Positions 35,130 through 44,440 of a stretch of DNA of 64,000 bases are shown in pieces; within the stretch, counting starts at the first letter, position 1, and the number at the start of each line of letters is the position of its first letter. The translations under genes were made by a program, and so were the position numbers. Under the pieces are notes generated by a model, which saw only the letters and a program-made list of their open reading frames with translations, was not told the DNA's origin and did no database searches. Location of the stretch: the NCBI RefSeq assembly GCF_030269545.1, contig NZ_BSTN01000002.1, positions 1-64,000 on the forward strand, written 5' to 3'. The DNA is from Actinomadura sp. NBRC 104425. GTDB taxonomy: Bacteria > Actinomycetota > Actinomycetes > Streptosporangiales > Streptosporangiaceae.

Positions 35130-35227
35130 GTGCCGTCGTACCACTCGCCCGACATCTCCCCGACCGGCGCATATCCGCCGACCGGGTGCGGGCGGCCCGC
35201 CGGCCGCGCGGCGCGGACGGGCCGGTG

Positions 35228-36157
35228 TCAGGGCTCGCGGGCCTCGATCGCCTGCCGGTAGAGCCGCCCGGCGCGGTAGCTGGAGCGCACCAGCGGCCCG
35301 GACATCACCCCGGCGAAGCCGATCTCCTCGGCCTCCTCGCGCAGCTCGACGAACTCTTCGGGCTTGACCCACCGCTCCACCGGATGGTGCCGCGGGGTGG
35401 GCCGCAGGTACTGGGTGATGGTGACCAGCTCGCAGCCCGCCTCGTGCAGGTCGCGCAGCGCCTGGGAGACCTCCTCGCGGGTCTCGCCCATGCCCAGGAT
35501 CAGGTTGGACTTGGTGACCAGCCCGGCCGCGCGGGCCTGGGTGAGCACGTCCAGCGACCGCTCGTACCGGAAGGCGGGACGGATGCGCTTGAAGATGCGC
35601 GGCACGGTCTCCACGTTGTGCGCCAGCACCTCCGGACGCGCGCCGAACACCTCGCCGAGCAGGTCGGGGCGGCCGTTGAAGTCGGGGATCAGCAGCTCGA
35701 CGCCGCAGCCGGGCACAGCGCCGTGGATGGCGCGCACGGTCTCGGCGTACAGCCAGGCGCCGCCGTCCTCCAGGTCGTCGCGGGCCACGCCGGTGACGGT
35801 GGCGTACCGCAGCCCCATCCGAGCGACCGACTCGGCCACCCGGCGCGGCTCGTCGCGGTCGAGCTCGGCGGGCTTGCCGGTGTCGATCTGGCAGAAGTCG
35901 CAGCGCCGGGTGCACTGGTCGCCGCCGATGAGGAAGGTGGCCTCCCGGTCCTCCCAGCACTCGTAGATGTTGGGGCAGCCCGCCTCCTGGCACACCGTGT
36001 GCAGCCCCTCGGACTTCACCAGGCCCATCAGCTCGCGGTACTGCGGACCGGTCTTCAGCCGCGTTTTGATCCACTCGGGCTTGCGCTCGATCGGCGTCTG
36101 GCTGTTGCGGGCTTCGATGCGCAGGAGCCTGCGCCCCTCGGGTGTCACCGTCGTCAC
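35228..36157 (-). CDS. lipA: Lipoyl synthase
   Basis: Radical-SAM enzyme inserting two sulfurs into octanoyl groups on E2 and GcvH proteins. The 309-residue chain has the auxiliary-cluster cysteines in [12 protein letters not shown] and the radical-SAM motif [26 protein letters not shown] and the C-terminal [12 protein letters not shown] with its cluster-ligand serine are also present. GTG 36157 ([10 protein letters not shown]) is chosen: it lies 6 bases from a TACCCT -10 box, and matches the usual length. GTG 36148, with GAGG 9 bases before it, is an alternative. Works with lipB and with the E2 at 38566. Confidence 0.95.
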   Translation of the reverse strand: MTTVTPEGRRLLRIEARNSQTPIERKPEWIKTRLKTGPQYRELMGLVKSEGLHTVCQEAGCPNIYECWEDREATFLIGGDQCTRRCDFCQIDTGKPAELDRDEPRRVAESVARMGLRYATVTGVARDDLEDGGAWLYAETVRAIHGAVPGCGVELLIPDFNGRPDLLGEVFGARPEVLAHNVETVPRIFKRIRPAFRYERSLDVLTQARAAGLVTKSNLILGMGETREEVSQALRDLHEAGCELVTITQYLRPTPRHHPVERWVKPEEFVELREEAEEIGFAGVMSGPLVRSSYRAGRLYRQAIEAREP

Positions 36158-36163
36158 CCTCAC

Positions 36164-36169
36164 AGGGTA
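36164..36169 (-). promoter_or_regulatory. -10 box for leaderless lipA
   Basis: TACCCT on the minus strand, 6 bases before GTG 36157. Confidence 0.45.
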
Positions 36170-36342
36170 CGTCCCATACCGGACGCCCAGTACAACCCCC
36201 GCATGGTGACCTGCGCCCCATCGCAAACGGCGGACGGGGGACGAATCAGGCAGGCCGATTCCCGCGTTTCCACCCTCCGTATCGGCGGTTCTTTCTAAGG
36301 TGACACCCTGTCGCCGTCTCGACCCCGTACGGAGGAACCACC

Positions 36343-36846
36343 GTGGGACTGGCCATGACGTACCTGAGGGTGCCGCCGACGCTGGAGGGCGAGCCCGACC
36401 CCTCGCGCATCGCCCGGCTGGTGTTCGGCATCGCCGACTGGCGGCGCCGCCACCCCGCCGAGCACATCGTCGACCTCGGCGCCGCCTGGCAGGCGCTGCA
36501 CTACCTGATCACCGGGGACGCCTGGGAGGGCCGCGCCCCCGCCGCCGACGTGGTGTGCGGCGGCCGCCTGCTCACCGAGGACGGCGCCGGCGAGCTGGGC
36601 ATGGACGTGATCTACCTGGCGCCCGAGCGGGTCGCGGCCGCCGCCGAGCACCTGGCCGGCACCCCGTTCGAGACGATCGCCGACCGGTTCGACCCGGAGG
36701 CGATGGCCGCCGCCGAGGTGCAGGACGCCGCCGCCATGGACCGCGACCGGGTGCTCGCGCCCGCCTACGCGCGGCTCACCGAGTTCTTCGGCAAGGCCGC
36801 CGCCGACGAGCAGGCCGTCTACAAGGTGATGACCCAGACCGGCTGA
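36343..36846 (+). CDS. DUF1877 (YfbM-like) protein
   Basis: A 167-residue cytoplasmic protein matching DUF1877: the start [16 protein letters not shown], the block [17 protein letters not shown] and the end [20 protein letters not shown]. Function is unknown. GTG 36343 has GGAGGA 6 bases upstream and matches the family's MGxxxxYLRV start, so ATG 36355 is not used. It lies between lipA and lipB on the opposite strand. Confidence 0.85.
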   Translation: MGLAMTYLRVPPTLEGEPDPSRIARLVFGIADWRRRHPAEHIVDLGAAWQALHYLITGDAWEGRAPAADVVCGGRLLTEDGAGELGMDVIYLAPERVAAAAEHLAGTPFETIADRFDPEAMAAAEVQDAAAMDRDRVLAPAYARLTEFFGKAAADEQAVYKVMTQTG

Positions 36847-36872
36847 CCGGCCGGGCCGCCGACCCGGCCGGT
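36846..36872. terminator. Hairpin between DUF1877 and lipB
   Basis: ACCGGCCGGG (36846-36855) pairs with CCCGGCCGGT (36863-36872) over a 7-base loop between convergent genes; the + side is followed by GGCAAAAACG. Confidence 0.55.
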
Positions 36873-36884
36873 ACGGCAAAAACG

Positions 36885-37622
36885 TCAGGAGCCGAGCAGC
36901 TGGGCGGTGGTGCGGTGCAGGACGCCGGAGGCGCCCAGCACGTCGGCCAGGTGTCGCTCCACCAGGGGCGTGATCTCGGCGACGGTGACGGTGCGGCCGA
37001 GCTCGAGGGACAGCGAGGTGGAGCCGACGTCGCGGATCCCGCACGGGACGATGCGGTCGAACCACGACATGTCGCAGTCGCAGTTCAGCATGAAGCCGTG
37101 CATGGTGACCCCGCGCGCCACCCGGATCCCGATGGAGCCGATCTTGCGGTCGGGGCTGCCGGGCACCCACAGCCCGCTGCGGCCCTCCACCGTGACGGTC
37201 TCCAGGCCGAGCTCGGTGCAGACCGCCATCATCATCTTCTCCAGCAGCCGCACGTAGCCGACCACGTCCACCGGGTCCGGCAGCCGGACGATGGGGTAGC
37301 CGGTGAGCTGCCCTGGACCGTGCCAAGTGATCTTCCCGCCGCGGTCGACGTCCACGACCGGGGCGCCGGGGTCGCCGATCGGCCGGTCCAGCGGCTCGGT
37401 CCGCTTGCCCGCCGTGTAGACGGGTTCGTGCTCCAGCAGCAGGACGGTGTCGGGGATGAGGCCGTCGGCCCGCAGCGCGTGGGTGCGGCGCTGCAGATCC
37501 CAGCCCGCCTCGTAGGGGACGGCCGCGTCCCCGAACCCGGCGTGCACGACGACCAGTTCGCGCGCGGCGGCCGGAGTGCTCGTGGTCTCCGGCTCGCGTA
37601 CGTCTACCTTCAGATCGGTCAC
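36885..37622 (-). CDS. lipB: Octanoyl-ACP:protein N-octanoyltransferase
   Basis: Moves octanoyl from acyl carrier protein to the lipoyl-domain lysine, the step before LipA. The 245-residue protein has [13 protein letters not shown], the catalytic Lys in RKIGSIGIR and the catalytic Cys in [17 protein letters not shown] 37622 (MTDLKVDV) is 7 bases from TAAGCT, so leaderless. About 30 N-terminal residues before the domain are Thr/Pro-rich. Confidence 0.95.
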   Translation of the reverse strand: MTDLKVDVREPETTSTPAAARELVVVHAGFGDAAVPYEAGWDLQRRTHALRADGLIPDTVLLLEHEPVYTAGKRTEPLDRPIGDPGAPVVDVDRGGKITWHGPGQLTGYPIVRLPDPVDVVGYVRLLEKMMMAVCTELGLETVTVEGRSGLWVPGSPDRKIGSIGIRVARGVTMHGFMLNCDCDMSWFDRIVPCGIRDVGSTSLSLELGRTVTVAEITPLVERHLADVLGASGVLHRTTAQLLGS

Positions 37623-37629
37623 GACGCCC

Positions 37630-37635
37630 AGCTTA
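37630..37635 (-). promoter_or_regulatory. -10 box for leaderless lipB
   Basis: TAAGCT on the minus strand, 7 bases before GTG 37622. It lies in the 25-base gap after the peptidase E gene, so lipB can be transcribed separately. Confidence 0.5.
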
Positions 37636-37647
37636 TGCCCGGGGTCG

Positions 37648-38385
37648 TCATGACGAGGCGAGCAGCCTGGGCTCGATGCGGCGCTCGGCGGCCGAGCCGG
37701 AGCCGTCCGGCACGACGTGGTAGGCGCCCGCGCCCTTGCCGTAGGACACCGCCTGGACCAGCTCGGTGCCCACGTAGTGCAGGGCCGCCTTCTCGTCGGC
37801 GGCGTACGCCTCCGCCAGGGTCCCCTCGGCGACGAGCTGGTGCAGCAGGGGACGGCGCTCCGGCTCGCTGTCGTAGTGGACGCCGCACGAGTACGGCAGC
37901 AGCCCCAGCCCGTCGGCCAGCGGCCGCAGGTTCGGCCCGAACGAGTCGGTGGTGCCGCCCGTGTGCCAGCACAGCGCGCCCGCGCTCTGCCCGCACAGCA
38001 CCACGCCCTCCGTCCACGCCTCCCGCATCATCTCGTCGAGCCCGTGCAGCCGCCACAGCGCCAGCAGGTTGGCGGTGCTGCCGCCGAACACGTACACCAG
38101 GTCCTGCGACAGCAGGTGCGAGCGCATGTCCGCCATGTTCGGCATGGGGAACAGCACCAGGTGGCTGACCTCGGCGTCCAGCTGGGAGAAGGCGGCGTAG
38201 CCGCGGGCGACGTGCTCGGCGCCGTCGCCGAGGGCGGTGGTCAGGAAGCAGACCCGGGGACGGTCCTGCCCGGTCAGGTCGAGGGCGTAGCGCAGCAGCG
38301 GGCTCGGCTCGTACCCGTAACGGGCGTCGGGCACGAAGCTTCCGCCGCCGATCGCGACGATGTGGGGCTGGCCGTCGGTGCTCAC
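37648..38385 (-). CDS. Peptidase E-like (S51 family) protein
   Basis: A 245-residue cytoplasmic Ser peptidase of family S51 (dipeptidase E/cyanophycinase fold). [12 protein letters not shown] starts the domain, [19 protein letters not shown] is typical, and the nucleophile Ser lies in [11 protein letters not shown]. The His in [11 protein letters not shown] completes the likely active site. E. coli PepE cleaves Asp-X dipeptides; specificity here is not shown. GGAGGCGAG precedes GTG 38385. Confidence 0.88.
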   Translation of the reverse strand: MSTDGQPHIVAIGGGSFVPDARYGYEPSPLLRYALDLTGQDRPRVCFLTTALGDGAEHVARGYAAFSQLDAEVSHLVLFPMPNMADMRSHLLSQDLVYVFGGSTANLLALWRLHGLDEMMREAWTEGVVLCGQSAGALCWHTGGTTDSFGPNLRPLADGLGLLPYSCGVHYDSEPERRPLLHQLVAEGTLAEAYAADEKAALHYVGTELVQAVSYGKGAGAYHVVPDGSGSAAERRIEPRLLASS

Positions 38386-38511
38386 TGTCTCGCCTCCGTC
38401 GCCGTGCGGGGGTGCTCGGGTTCACCCGTCACGCTACGGGCGCCTGGCGGCAACGTGACCGACTTTGGCGTTTCTTGGTGAAGGCTCCGCACCCGGGAAG
38501 CCCGGACGTGC

Positions 38512-38547
38512 GGAACCCCGCCGCTCCCGGCGGAGCGGCGGGGTTCC
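38512..38547 (-). terminator. Strong hairpin after the E2 gene
   Basis: A perfect 16-base stem: 38512-38527 pairs with 38532-38547 over a 4-base loop, just downstream of the minus-strand E2 gene. No U-tract. Confidence 0.7.
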
Positions 38548-38565
38548 CACGGCTGCCGGACGCTC

Positions 38566-40032
38566 TCAGAGGCCGAGCTCGGACTCGAAGTTGCCCTCCT
38601 CCAGGCGGTGCTTGACGGTGCCGAGGAAGCGGGCGGCGTCGGCGCCGTCGATCAGGCGGTGGTCGTAGGTCAGGGCCAGGTAGACCATGGACCGCACCGC
38701 GATGACCTCGCCCAGGTTCGGGTCGTCGATGACGGCCGGGCGCTTGACGACCGCGCCGGTGCCCAGCATGCCGACCTGCGGCTGGTTGAGGATCGGGGTG
38801 TCGAACAGCGCGCCGCGGCTGCCGGTGTTGGTCAGCGTGAACGTGCCGCCCGCCACCTCGTCCGGGCTGAGCCTGTTGGTGCGGGTCCGCTCGGCCAGGT
38901 CGGCGATGCGCTTGGCCAGCCCCGCCAGGTTGAGCTGCCCGGCGTTGTGGATGACCGGGACCATCAGGCCGCGCTCGGGCACGTCCACGGCGATGCCGAG
39001 GTTCTCCACGTCGTGGTAGGTGACCTCGTTGGTCTCGCTGTTGATGACGGCGTTGAGCTTGGGGTGAACCTTCAGCGCCTCGACCGCCGCCAGCGCGAAG
39101 AACGGCAGGAACGACAGCTTGACGCCCTCGCGGGCCTGGAAGTCGTCCTTGGCCCGCTCCCGCAGCCTGGCGAGCTTGGTGACGTCGACCTCGACCACGG
39201 TGGTGAGCTGCGCGGAGACCTGCAGCGACTCCACCATGCGGCGGGCGATGGTCTGCCGGGTGCGGCTCATCTTCTCGGTCTTGCCGCGCAGCGCGGCGGC
39301 CTCCGGCGGCACCGCGACCGGCGCGGCGGGGGCCTGCGCGGGAGCCGCCGGGGCCGCGGCGGGCGCGGCCTGCGCGGCGGCCTGCTGCCGGGCGGCCTCC
39401 TGGGCGGCGCGCGCCGCCTCCAGCACGTCCTGCTTGCGGATGCGGCCGCCCACGCCGGTGCCCTTGACCGTGGACAGGTCGACGTTGTGCTCGGCGGCCA
39501 GCTTGCGCACCAGCGGCGTCACGTACGGGGCGTCCGCCGCCGGCTCGGCCGGGGCGGTTCCGGCCGCGGGCTGCTGCGCGGCGGGCGTCGGCTGCGGCGG
39601 CGTCGGCGGCTGGGCGGGCTGCGCCGGGGCGGCCGGCGGCGGCCACGCGCTCGGCGGCGGCGCCTGCTGCGGCGCGACGGGCGGCGCGGGCTGCTGCGGG
39701 GCGGGCTGCTGCGGGGCCGGGGCCTCCGGCGCCGGCGCGGGCGCCTCCTGCGCGGCGGGCTGCTCGGGCGCCGGCGGCGCGGCGGCGGCCTCGGCCTGGT
39801 CGCCGATCACGGCGAGCTCGGCGCCGACCTCGACGGTCTCGTCCTCGGCAACGGTGATCTTGACCAGCACACCCGACGCGGGAGAAGGGATCTCGGTGTC
39901 GACCTTGTCGGTCGACACTTCGAGAAGCGGCTCGTCCGTCTCGACGTGCTCACCCTCCTTCTTCAGCCAGCGGGTGACGGTGCCCTCGGTGACGCTCTCG
40001 CCGAGCTGGGGCATGGTGACGGAGACCGACAT
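38566..40032 (-). CDS. sucB: 2-oxoacid dehydrogenase E2, dihydrolipoamide acyltransferase
   Basis: A 488-residue E2 subunit. One lipoyl domain (about 1-80) has the modified Lys in [13 protein letters not shown] long Pro/Ala/Gln linker follows (about 85-175), then the peripheral-subunit-binding domain ([20 protein letters not shown]) and the catalytic domain ending with [16 protein letters not shown]. Mycobacterial DlaT serves both pyruvate and 2-oxoglutarate complexes, so sucB or dlaT are equally fair names. The chain is lipoylated by LipB and LipA encoded nearby. ATG 40032. The gene follows lpdA by 41 bases and is probably co-transcribed. Confidence 0.93.
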   Translation of the reverse strand: MSVSVTMPQLGESVTEGTVTRWLKKEGEHVETDEPLLEVSTDKVDTEIPSPASGVLVKITVAEDETVEVGAELAVIGDQAEAAAAPPAPEQPAAQEAPAPAPEAPAPQQPAPQQPAPPVAPQQAPPPSAWPPPAAPAQPAQPPTPPQPTPAAQQPAAGTAPAEPAADAPYVTPLVRKLAAEHNVDLSTVKGTGVGGRIRKQDVLEAARAAQEAARQQAAAQAAPAAAPAAPAQAPAAPVAVPPEAAALRGKTEKMSRTRQTIARRMVESLQVSAQLTTVVEVDVTKLARLRERAKDDFQAREGVKLSFLPFFALAAVEALKVHPKLNAVINSETNEVTYHDVENLGIAVDVPERGLMVPVIHNAGQLNLAGLAKRIADLAERTRTNRLSPDEVAGGTFTLTNTGSRGALFDTPILNQPQVGMLGTGAVVKRPAVIDDPNLGEVIAVRSMVYLALTYDHRLIDGADAARFLGTVKHRLEEGNFESELGL

Positions 40033-40073
40033 GACTCTCAGCGACTCCTTTGGAATCTCTCGCGTGCGGGCGT

Positions 40074-41465
40074 TCAGCCGTGCACGTGCAATGGCTTGCC
40101 GGCGAGGGCGAGGTGTGCCTCGCCGACCGCTTCGGATTGGGTCGGGTGGGGGTGGATGAGCTGGGCGACCTCGCTCGGCAGGGCCTCCCAGTTGTAGATG
40201 AGCTGACCTTCGGTGATCAGTTCTCCGACGCGGGCGCCGACCATGTGGATCCCGAGCACGGGACCGTCCACGGCCGCGATCACCTTCACCTCCCCCTGGG
40301 TGCCCAGGATCTTGCTCCTGGGGTTGCCGGCCAGGTCGTAGGTGAACTCCCTGACCTCGTGCCCCCGCTCCCGCGCCGCCCGGGTGGTCAACCCGACCGA
40401 GGCGACCTCGGGATCGGAGTAGGTGATGCGCGGCACCCCGTCGTAGTCGATCGGCTGCGGGTCGAGGCCGCCGAGCCGCTCGGCCACCAGGATGCCCTCG
40501 GCGAAGCCGACGTGGGCGAGCTGCGGGGTCGCCACCAGGTCGCCGACCGCCGAGATCGTGGGGACGCTGGTGCGGCAGTACTCGTCCACCTTGACATACC
40601 CGCGCTCGGTGGCCACGCCGGCCTCCTCCAGCCCGATGCCGTCCGACACCGGGCCGCGGCCGACGGCGACGAGCAGCAGCTCGGCCTCCAGGACTCTGCC
40701 GCCCTCCAGCGCGACGCGCACGCCCTGCGCGGTGGTCTCCGCCTTCTCGAAGCGGACGCCCAGCTCCAAGCCGATGCCGCGGTTGCGGAACGCCCGCTCC
40801 AGCCGCTTGGACGACGACTCCTCCTCCTGCGGCAGCAGGTGCGGCAGCGCCTCGACGATGGTGACCTCGGCGCCGAACGAGCGCCAGATGCCGGCGAACT
40901 CCACGCCGATCACGCCGCCGCCCAGGATGACCACCGAGGCGGGCACCCGGTCGAGGGTCAGCGCGTGGTCGCTGGTGATGATCCGCTCGCCGTCGATGTC
41001 CAGGCCGGGCAGGGACTTGGGGGCCGAGCCGGTGGCCAGCACGATGTGCCGCCCCTCCAGGACGGTGACGGCGCCGTCCGCGCCGGTGACCGCCACGGAG
41101 GTCGGGCCGGTCAGCCTGCCCTCGCCCTCGACCACGGTGATGCCCTTGGACTTGATGAGCCCGGTGAGCCCCTTGACGGTGCCGGACACGATCTTGTCCT
41201 TGTAGGCGTGCACGCCCGCGATGTCGATGCCCTCGTAGGAGGCCTTGACACCGAACCGTGCCGCCTCGCGGGTCTGGTCGGCGACCTCGGCGGCGTGCAG
41301 CAGCGCCTTGGTGGGGATGCAGCCCCGGTTGAGGCACGTGCCGCCGAGCCTGTCGCGTTCGACCAGCGCCGTGCTCATGCCGAGTTCGGCGGCGCGCAGG
41401 GCGCATGCGTATCCTCCGCTGCCGCCGCCGAGGACCACGATGTCGAAGGGGCCGTTGTCGGCCAC
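40074..41465 (-). CDS. lpdA: Dihydrolipoyl dehydrogenase (E3)
   Basis: Reoxidises dihydrolipoamide on E2 with NAD+. A 463-residue flavoprotein: FAD-binding [14 protein letters not shown], redox disulfide [16 protein letters not shown]-binding [14 protein letters not shown], second FAD motif [12 protein letters not shown] and the active-site His-Glu in [17 protein letters not shown] precedes the GTG at 41465. It lies upstream of the E2 gene in the same direction. Confidence 0.97.
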   Translation of the reverse strand: MADNGPFDIVVLGGGSGGYACALRAAELGMSTALVERDRLGGTCLNRGCIPTKALLHAAEVADQTREAARFGVKASYEGIDIAGVHAYKDKIVSGTVKGLTGLIKSKGITVVEGEGRLTGPTSVAVTGADGAVTVLEGRHIVLATGSAPKSLPGLDIDGERIITSDHALTLDRVPASVVILGGGVIGVEFAGIWRSFGAEVTIVEALPHLLPQEEESSSKRLERAFRNRGIGLELGVRFEKAETTAQGVRVALEGGRVLEAELLLVAVGRGPVSDGIGLEEAGVATERGYVKVDEYCRTSVPTISAVGDLVATPQLAHVGFAEGILVAERLGGLDPQPIDYDGVPRITYSDPEVASVGLTTRAARERGHEVREFTYDLAGNPRSKILGTQGEVKVIAAVDGPVLGIHMVGARVGELITEGQLIYNWEALPSEVAQLIHPHPTQSEAVGEAHLALAGKPLHVHG

Positions 41466-41660
41466 TGGACGCTCCCTTTCCGGTCTGCGCGCTGTTGCTG
41501 TGCGGCGGCCGGGCTCAGCGCACGCGGCCCCGTCGCCATGAGGAAATCTATTCGGTTCTCCGGCCGCCCGTACGGGCGGGCGCGGGGCGTCCCGGGGCGG
41601 GGTCCCTCGGCGGCGCCGCCGGCCGCGCCGCCGCGGCCGGACCTGGCGCCGCCGCGGCGG

Positions 41661-43151
41661 CTACAGGCTCCCTGCGGCCAGGTCCTCGGCGATGCGGACC
41701 AGCGCGCGGGTCGCCGCTCCGGTGCCGCCCTTGGGGGTGTAGCCGTGCGGCTCGCCCTGGTTGAAGGAGGGACCGGCGATGTCCAGGTGCGCCCAGCGCA
41801 GCCCGTCGCGGACGAACTCCTTGAGGAACACGCCCGCCACGAGCATGCCGCCCCACCGCTCGCCGCTGATGTTGGCGATGTCGGCCACCGCCGAGTCGAG
41901 GCCCTTGCGCAGCTCCGCCGGGAGCGGCATGCCCCAGAACGCCTCGCCCGCGTCCCGGGCCGCCGCGACCACCTTCTCACGCAGGTCGTCGTCGTTGGCC
42001 ATCACCCCCGCGGTGCGGGTGCCCAGCGCGACGATCTGCGCGCCGGTGAGGGTGGCGACGTCGACCAGCAGGTCGGGGTCGTCCTCGCCGGCGCGCACCA
42101 GAGCGTCGGCCAGGACCAGGCGGCCCTCGGCGTCGGTGTTGAGCACCTCGACGGTCTTGCCGCCGTACACCCGCAGCACGTCGGACGGGCGCTGGGCGGT
42201 GCCGCTCGGCATGTTCTCGGCCAGCGCCAGGTAGCCGACGGCGTTGACCTTCACGCCGAGCCGGGCGATCGCCGACAGCGCGCCCAGCACGGCGCCCGCG
42301 CCGCCCATGTCGGACTTCATCCAGGCCATGGACTCCGACGGCTTGAGCGACAGGCCGCCCGAGTCGAAGGTGATGCCCTTGCCGACCAGCGCGAGGGTCC
42401 GCTGGGCCTCGGGGTGGCGGTAGGCCAGGCGCACCAGCCGCGGCGGGTTGACCGAGCCCTGCCCGACGCCGACCAGGCCGCCGTAGCCGCCCTCGGCCAG
42501 CGCCTTGTCGTCCAGGATCTCGATGCCCAGGCCGGTTTCGCTCGCCACCCGCTCGGCGGTGCGGGCCAGGTCGTCGGGGGTCAGGTGGGACGGCGGCGTG
42601 TTGACCAGGTCGCGCACCAGGCAGACCGCCTCGGCCAGGGTGCGGGCGCGGTCGAGCGCCTGCTGCCCGCCGTCGGCGGAGGCGACCACGGTGAGCTGCT
42701 CGACCGGGTCCTTGCGGTCGCCGGTGCGGAACTCGTGGAAGGCGTAGTTGCCCAGCAGTGCGCCCAGTGCGACCGCCTCCACCTCGCCGGCGGTGGCGGC
42801 GGGCAGCGCGACGGCGGCGCGCCGGGTGCCGGCCAGCGCGCGCACGGCCGCTCCGGCGGCGCGGCGCAGCGCCTCGGCGTCCGGCGACTCGCCCAGGCCG
42901 ACCGCGACGATCAGCGGGGCGGGCAGCGCGCCCAGGGTGGGCACCCGGGTGACCTCCTCGGCCTTGCCGGTCGCGCCCACCGCGCGCAGCGCGTCGGTCA
43001 GCCGCCCGCCGAGGGCCTCGTCGACCCCCTCGGCTCCCGCCGCCGGTCGTACGCCGTCGCCGTCCCGCCCGGTCGGGACGACGCCGATCACGAGCGCGTC
43101 GACGTCGAGTCTGGCCGGGGCCGCACTGTCAAGGCTGATGGTGGTCGTCAC
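41661..43151 (-). CDS. pepA: Leucyl aminopeptidase (M17)
   Basis: A 496-residue cytosolic zinc aminopeptidase. The C-terminal catalytic domain has the signature NTDAEGRLVLADAL, the catalytic Lys in LVGKGITFDSGGLSLKP, and MKSDMGGAGAV for metal binding. The N-terminal macro-like domain occupies about 1-165. GTG 43151 is 8 bases from TACCAT; GGGAGG is farther away, so the start may be leaderless. Its promoter is shared head-to-head with the GntR gene region. Confidence 0.95.
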   Translation of the reverse strand: MTTTISLDSAAPARLDVDALVIGVVPTGRDGDGVRPAAGAEGVDEALGGRLTDALRAVGATGKAEEVTRVPTLGALPAPLIVAVGLGESPDAEALRRAAGAAVRALAGTRRAAVALPAATAGEVEAVALGALLGNYAFHEFRTGDRKDPVEQLTVVASADGGQQALDRARTLAEAVCLVRDLVNTPPSHLTPDDLARTAERVASETGLGIEILDDKALAEGGYGGLVGVGQGSVNPPRLVRLAYRHPEAQRTLALVGKGITFDSGGLSLKPSESMAWMKSDMGGAGAVLGALSAIARLGVKVNAVGYLALAENMPSGTAQRPSDVLRVYGGKTVEVLNTDAEGRLVLADALVRAGEDDPDLLVDVATLTGAQIVALGTRTAGVMANDDDLREKVVAAARDAGEAFWGMPLPAELRKGLDSAVADIANISGERWGGMLVAGVFLKEFVRDGLRWAHLDIAGPSFNQGEPHGYTPKGGTGAATRALVRIAEDLAAGSL

Positions 43152-43159
43152 GTCGTCCG

Positions 43160-43165
43160 ATGGTA
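43160..43165 (-). promoter_or_regulatory. Possible -10 box for pepA
   Basis: TACCAT on the minus strand, 8 bases before GTG 43151. Confidence 0.3.
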
Positions 43166-43323
43166 GTCCTCCCGGTGACCGGTTTCGCCCTTTTGGATCA
43201 AGCCTTACCTCCCGGGACCTGCCCGCATCGCCCCGGGGGCGGGGGTGGCGGAAGTGGCGCGGGGCGGCGCGGCGCCGCAGGTGGGCGCGGTGGCGGCGGG
43301 TGGCGGGGTGGCGGGACGCCTCC

Positions 43324-43362
43324 GGTATTCCCTATTTCAGACCGGCTTTATATGGTATGCCC
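43324..43362 (+). promoter_or_regulatory. GntR-gene promoter with repeated GGTATnCCC
   Basis: GGTATTCCC (43324-43332) and GGTATGCCC (43354-43362) are direct repeats 30 bases apart. TATGGT (43351-43356) is a good -10 box, 6 bases before GTG 43363. A related sequence, GGGGTATGAC on the minus strand at about 44170-44179, precedes the ferredoxin gene. These may be GntR half-sites (inference). Confidence 0.4.
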
Positions 43363-44145
43363 GTGACCAGCGAGAACTCCTCTGCACCGGCCCTGCCCGC
43401 CGCCCTGTCGCTGAGCGACGCGCGGCGGCTGCGGGCCGACCGCGCCCGGCAGGTCGCCGACGTGCTGCGGCGGCAGGTGCGGCACGGCGCCTTCCCGTCC
43501 GGCGTGCTGCCCGCCGAGGCCGACCTGGTGCGCGAGTTCGGCGCCACCCGCAACGCCGTCCGCGACGCCCTGGACCTGCTGCGCGGCGAGGGCCTGGTCG
43601 AACGCTGCCCGGGCGTGGGCACGGTCGTGGTCGGCGCGAAGTACCCGCACCCGCTGGAGCGGCTGCTCGGCCTGGCCGAGACGCTGCGCGAGCACGGCGA
43701 GGTCGGCAACGAGGTCCGCACCACCGGCCTGATCACGCCGCCGCGCGAGATCGCCGCCCGGCTGGGCCTGGCGGAGGCCGAGCCGGTGGTCTACATCGAG
43801 CGGCTGCGCCGCCTCAACGGGCTGCCGCTGTCGCTGGACCTCACCTACATCCCGCGCGACCTGGGCGAGCCGCTGCTGACCGAGGATTTGGCGCACAACG
43901 ACGTGTTCGTCCTGCTGGAGCGCATCGCCGGGCAGCCGCTGGGGCGCGCCGAGCTGACGCTCGAGGCGGTCAACGCCGACCCGCACTCGGCGGCCACGCT
44001 GGACGCCCCGCGCGGGGCGGCGCTGATGATGGTCGAGCGGCTCACCCATCTGGCCGACGGCCGCCCCGTCGACCTGGAGTTCATCCGCTTCCGCGGCGAC
44101 CGGATCACCATGCGCGGCACCCTGCGCCGCGGCCCCTGCCGGTAA
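43363..44145 (+). CDS. GntR-family regulator, HutC/UTRA type
   Basis: A 260-residue regulator. The winged-helix domain (about 18-85) has VADVLRRQVRHGAFPSGVLP and EADLVREFGATRNAVRDALD, and the C-terminal UTRA ligand domain (about 110-255) has AEAEPVVYIERLRRLNGLPL and LEFIRFRGDRITMRGTL. UTRA domains sense small metabolites. It heads the ferredoxin-ABC-flavoprotein set and most likely controls it. GTG 43363 is leaderless-type (TATGGT 6 bases before); ATG 43357 would overlap the promoter. Confidence 0.9.
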   Translation: MTSENSSAPALPAALSLSDARRLRADRARQVADVLRRQVRHGAFPSGVLPAEADLVREFGATRNAVRDALDLLRGEGLVERCPGVGTVVVGAKYPHPLERLLGLAETLREHGEVGNEVRTTGLITPPREIAARLGLAEAEPVVYIERLRRLNGLPLSLDLTYIPRDLGEPLLTEDLAHNDVFVLLERIAGQPLGRAELTLEAVNADPHSAATLDAPRGAALMMVERLTHLADGRPVDLEFIRFRGDRITMRGTLRRGPCR

Positions 44146-44204
44146 CCCCCAGCCACGAGCACCCCGCCTGTCATACCCCACGAGTCGATATCTGGAGCAT
44201 CGCC

Positions 44205-44432
44205 ATGGCCCTGGTCGAGTCCCGCGCCGACGTCCCCGTGACGGTGGACGAGGCGCTGTGCATCGACGGCTGCACCCTGTGCGTGGACGTGTGCCCGCTG
44301 GACGCGCTGGCCATCCACCCCGAGACCGGCAAGGCCTACATGCACGTCGACGAGTGCTGGTACTGCGGGCCCTGCGCCGACCGGTGCCCGACCGGCGCCG
44401 TCACCGTCAACATGCCGTACCTGCTGCGTTGA
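44205..44432 (+). CDS. Two-[4Fe-4S] ferredoxin, AprB-like core
   Basis: A 75-residue ferredoxin. The cluster cysteines are CIDGCTLCVDVCP (first group, with C-x3-C-x2-C-x3-C spacing) and CWYCGPCADRCPTGA (second). The aromatic Trp just after the first Cys of the second group and the short C-terminal tail recall the core of AprB, the electron-carrying subunit of adenylylsulfate reductase, without its long tail. It is probably the electron partner of the flavoprotein encoded at 47549 (inference). GGAG lies 7 bases before ATG 44205. The next gene starts 8 bases after its stop. Confidence 0.9.
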   Translation: MALVESRADVPVTVDEALCIDGCTLCVDVCPLDALAIHPETGKAYMHVDECWYCGPCADRCPTGAVTVNMPYLLR

Positions 44433-44440
44433 GGAACCCC

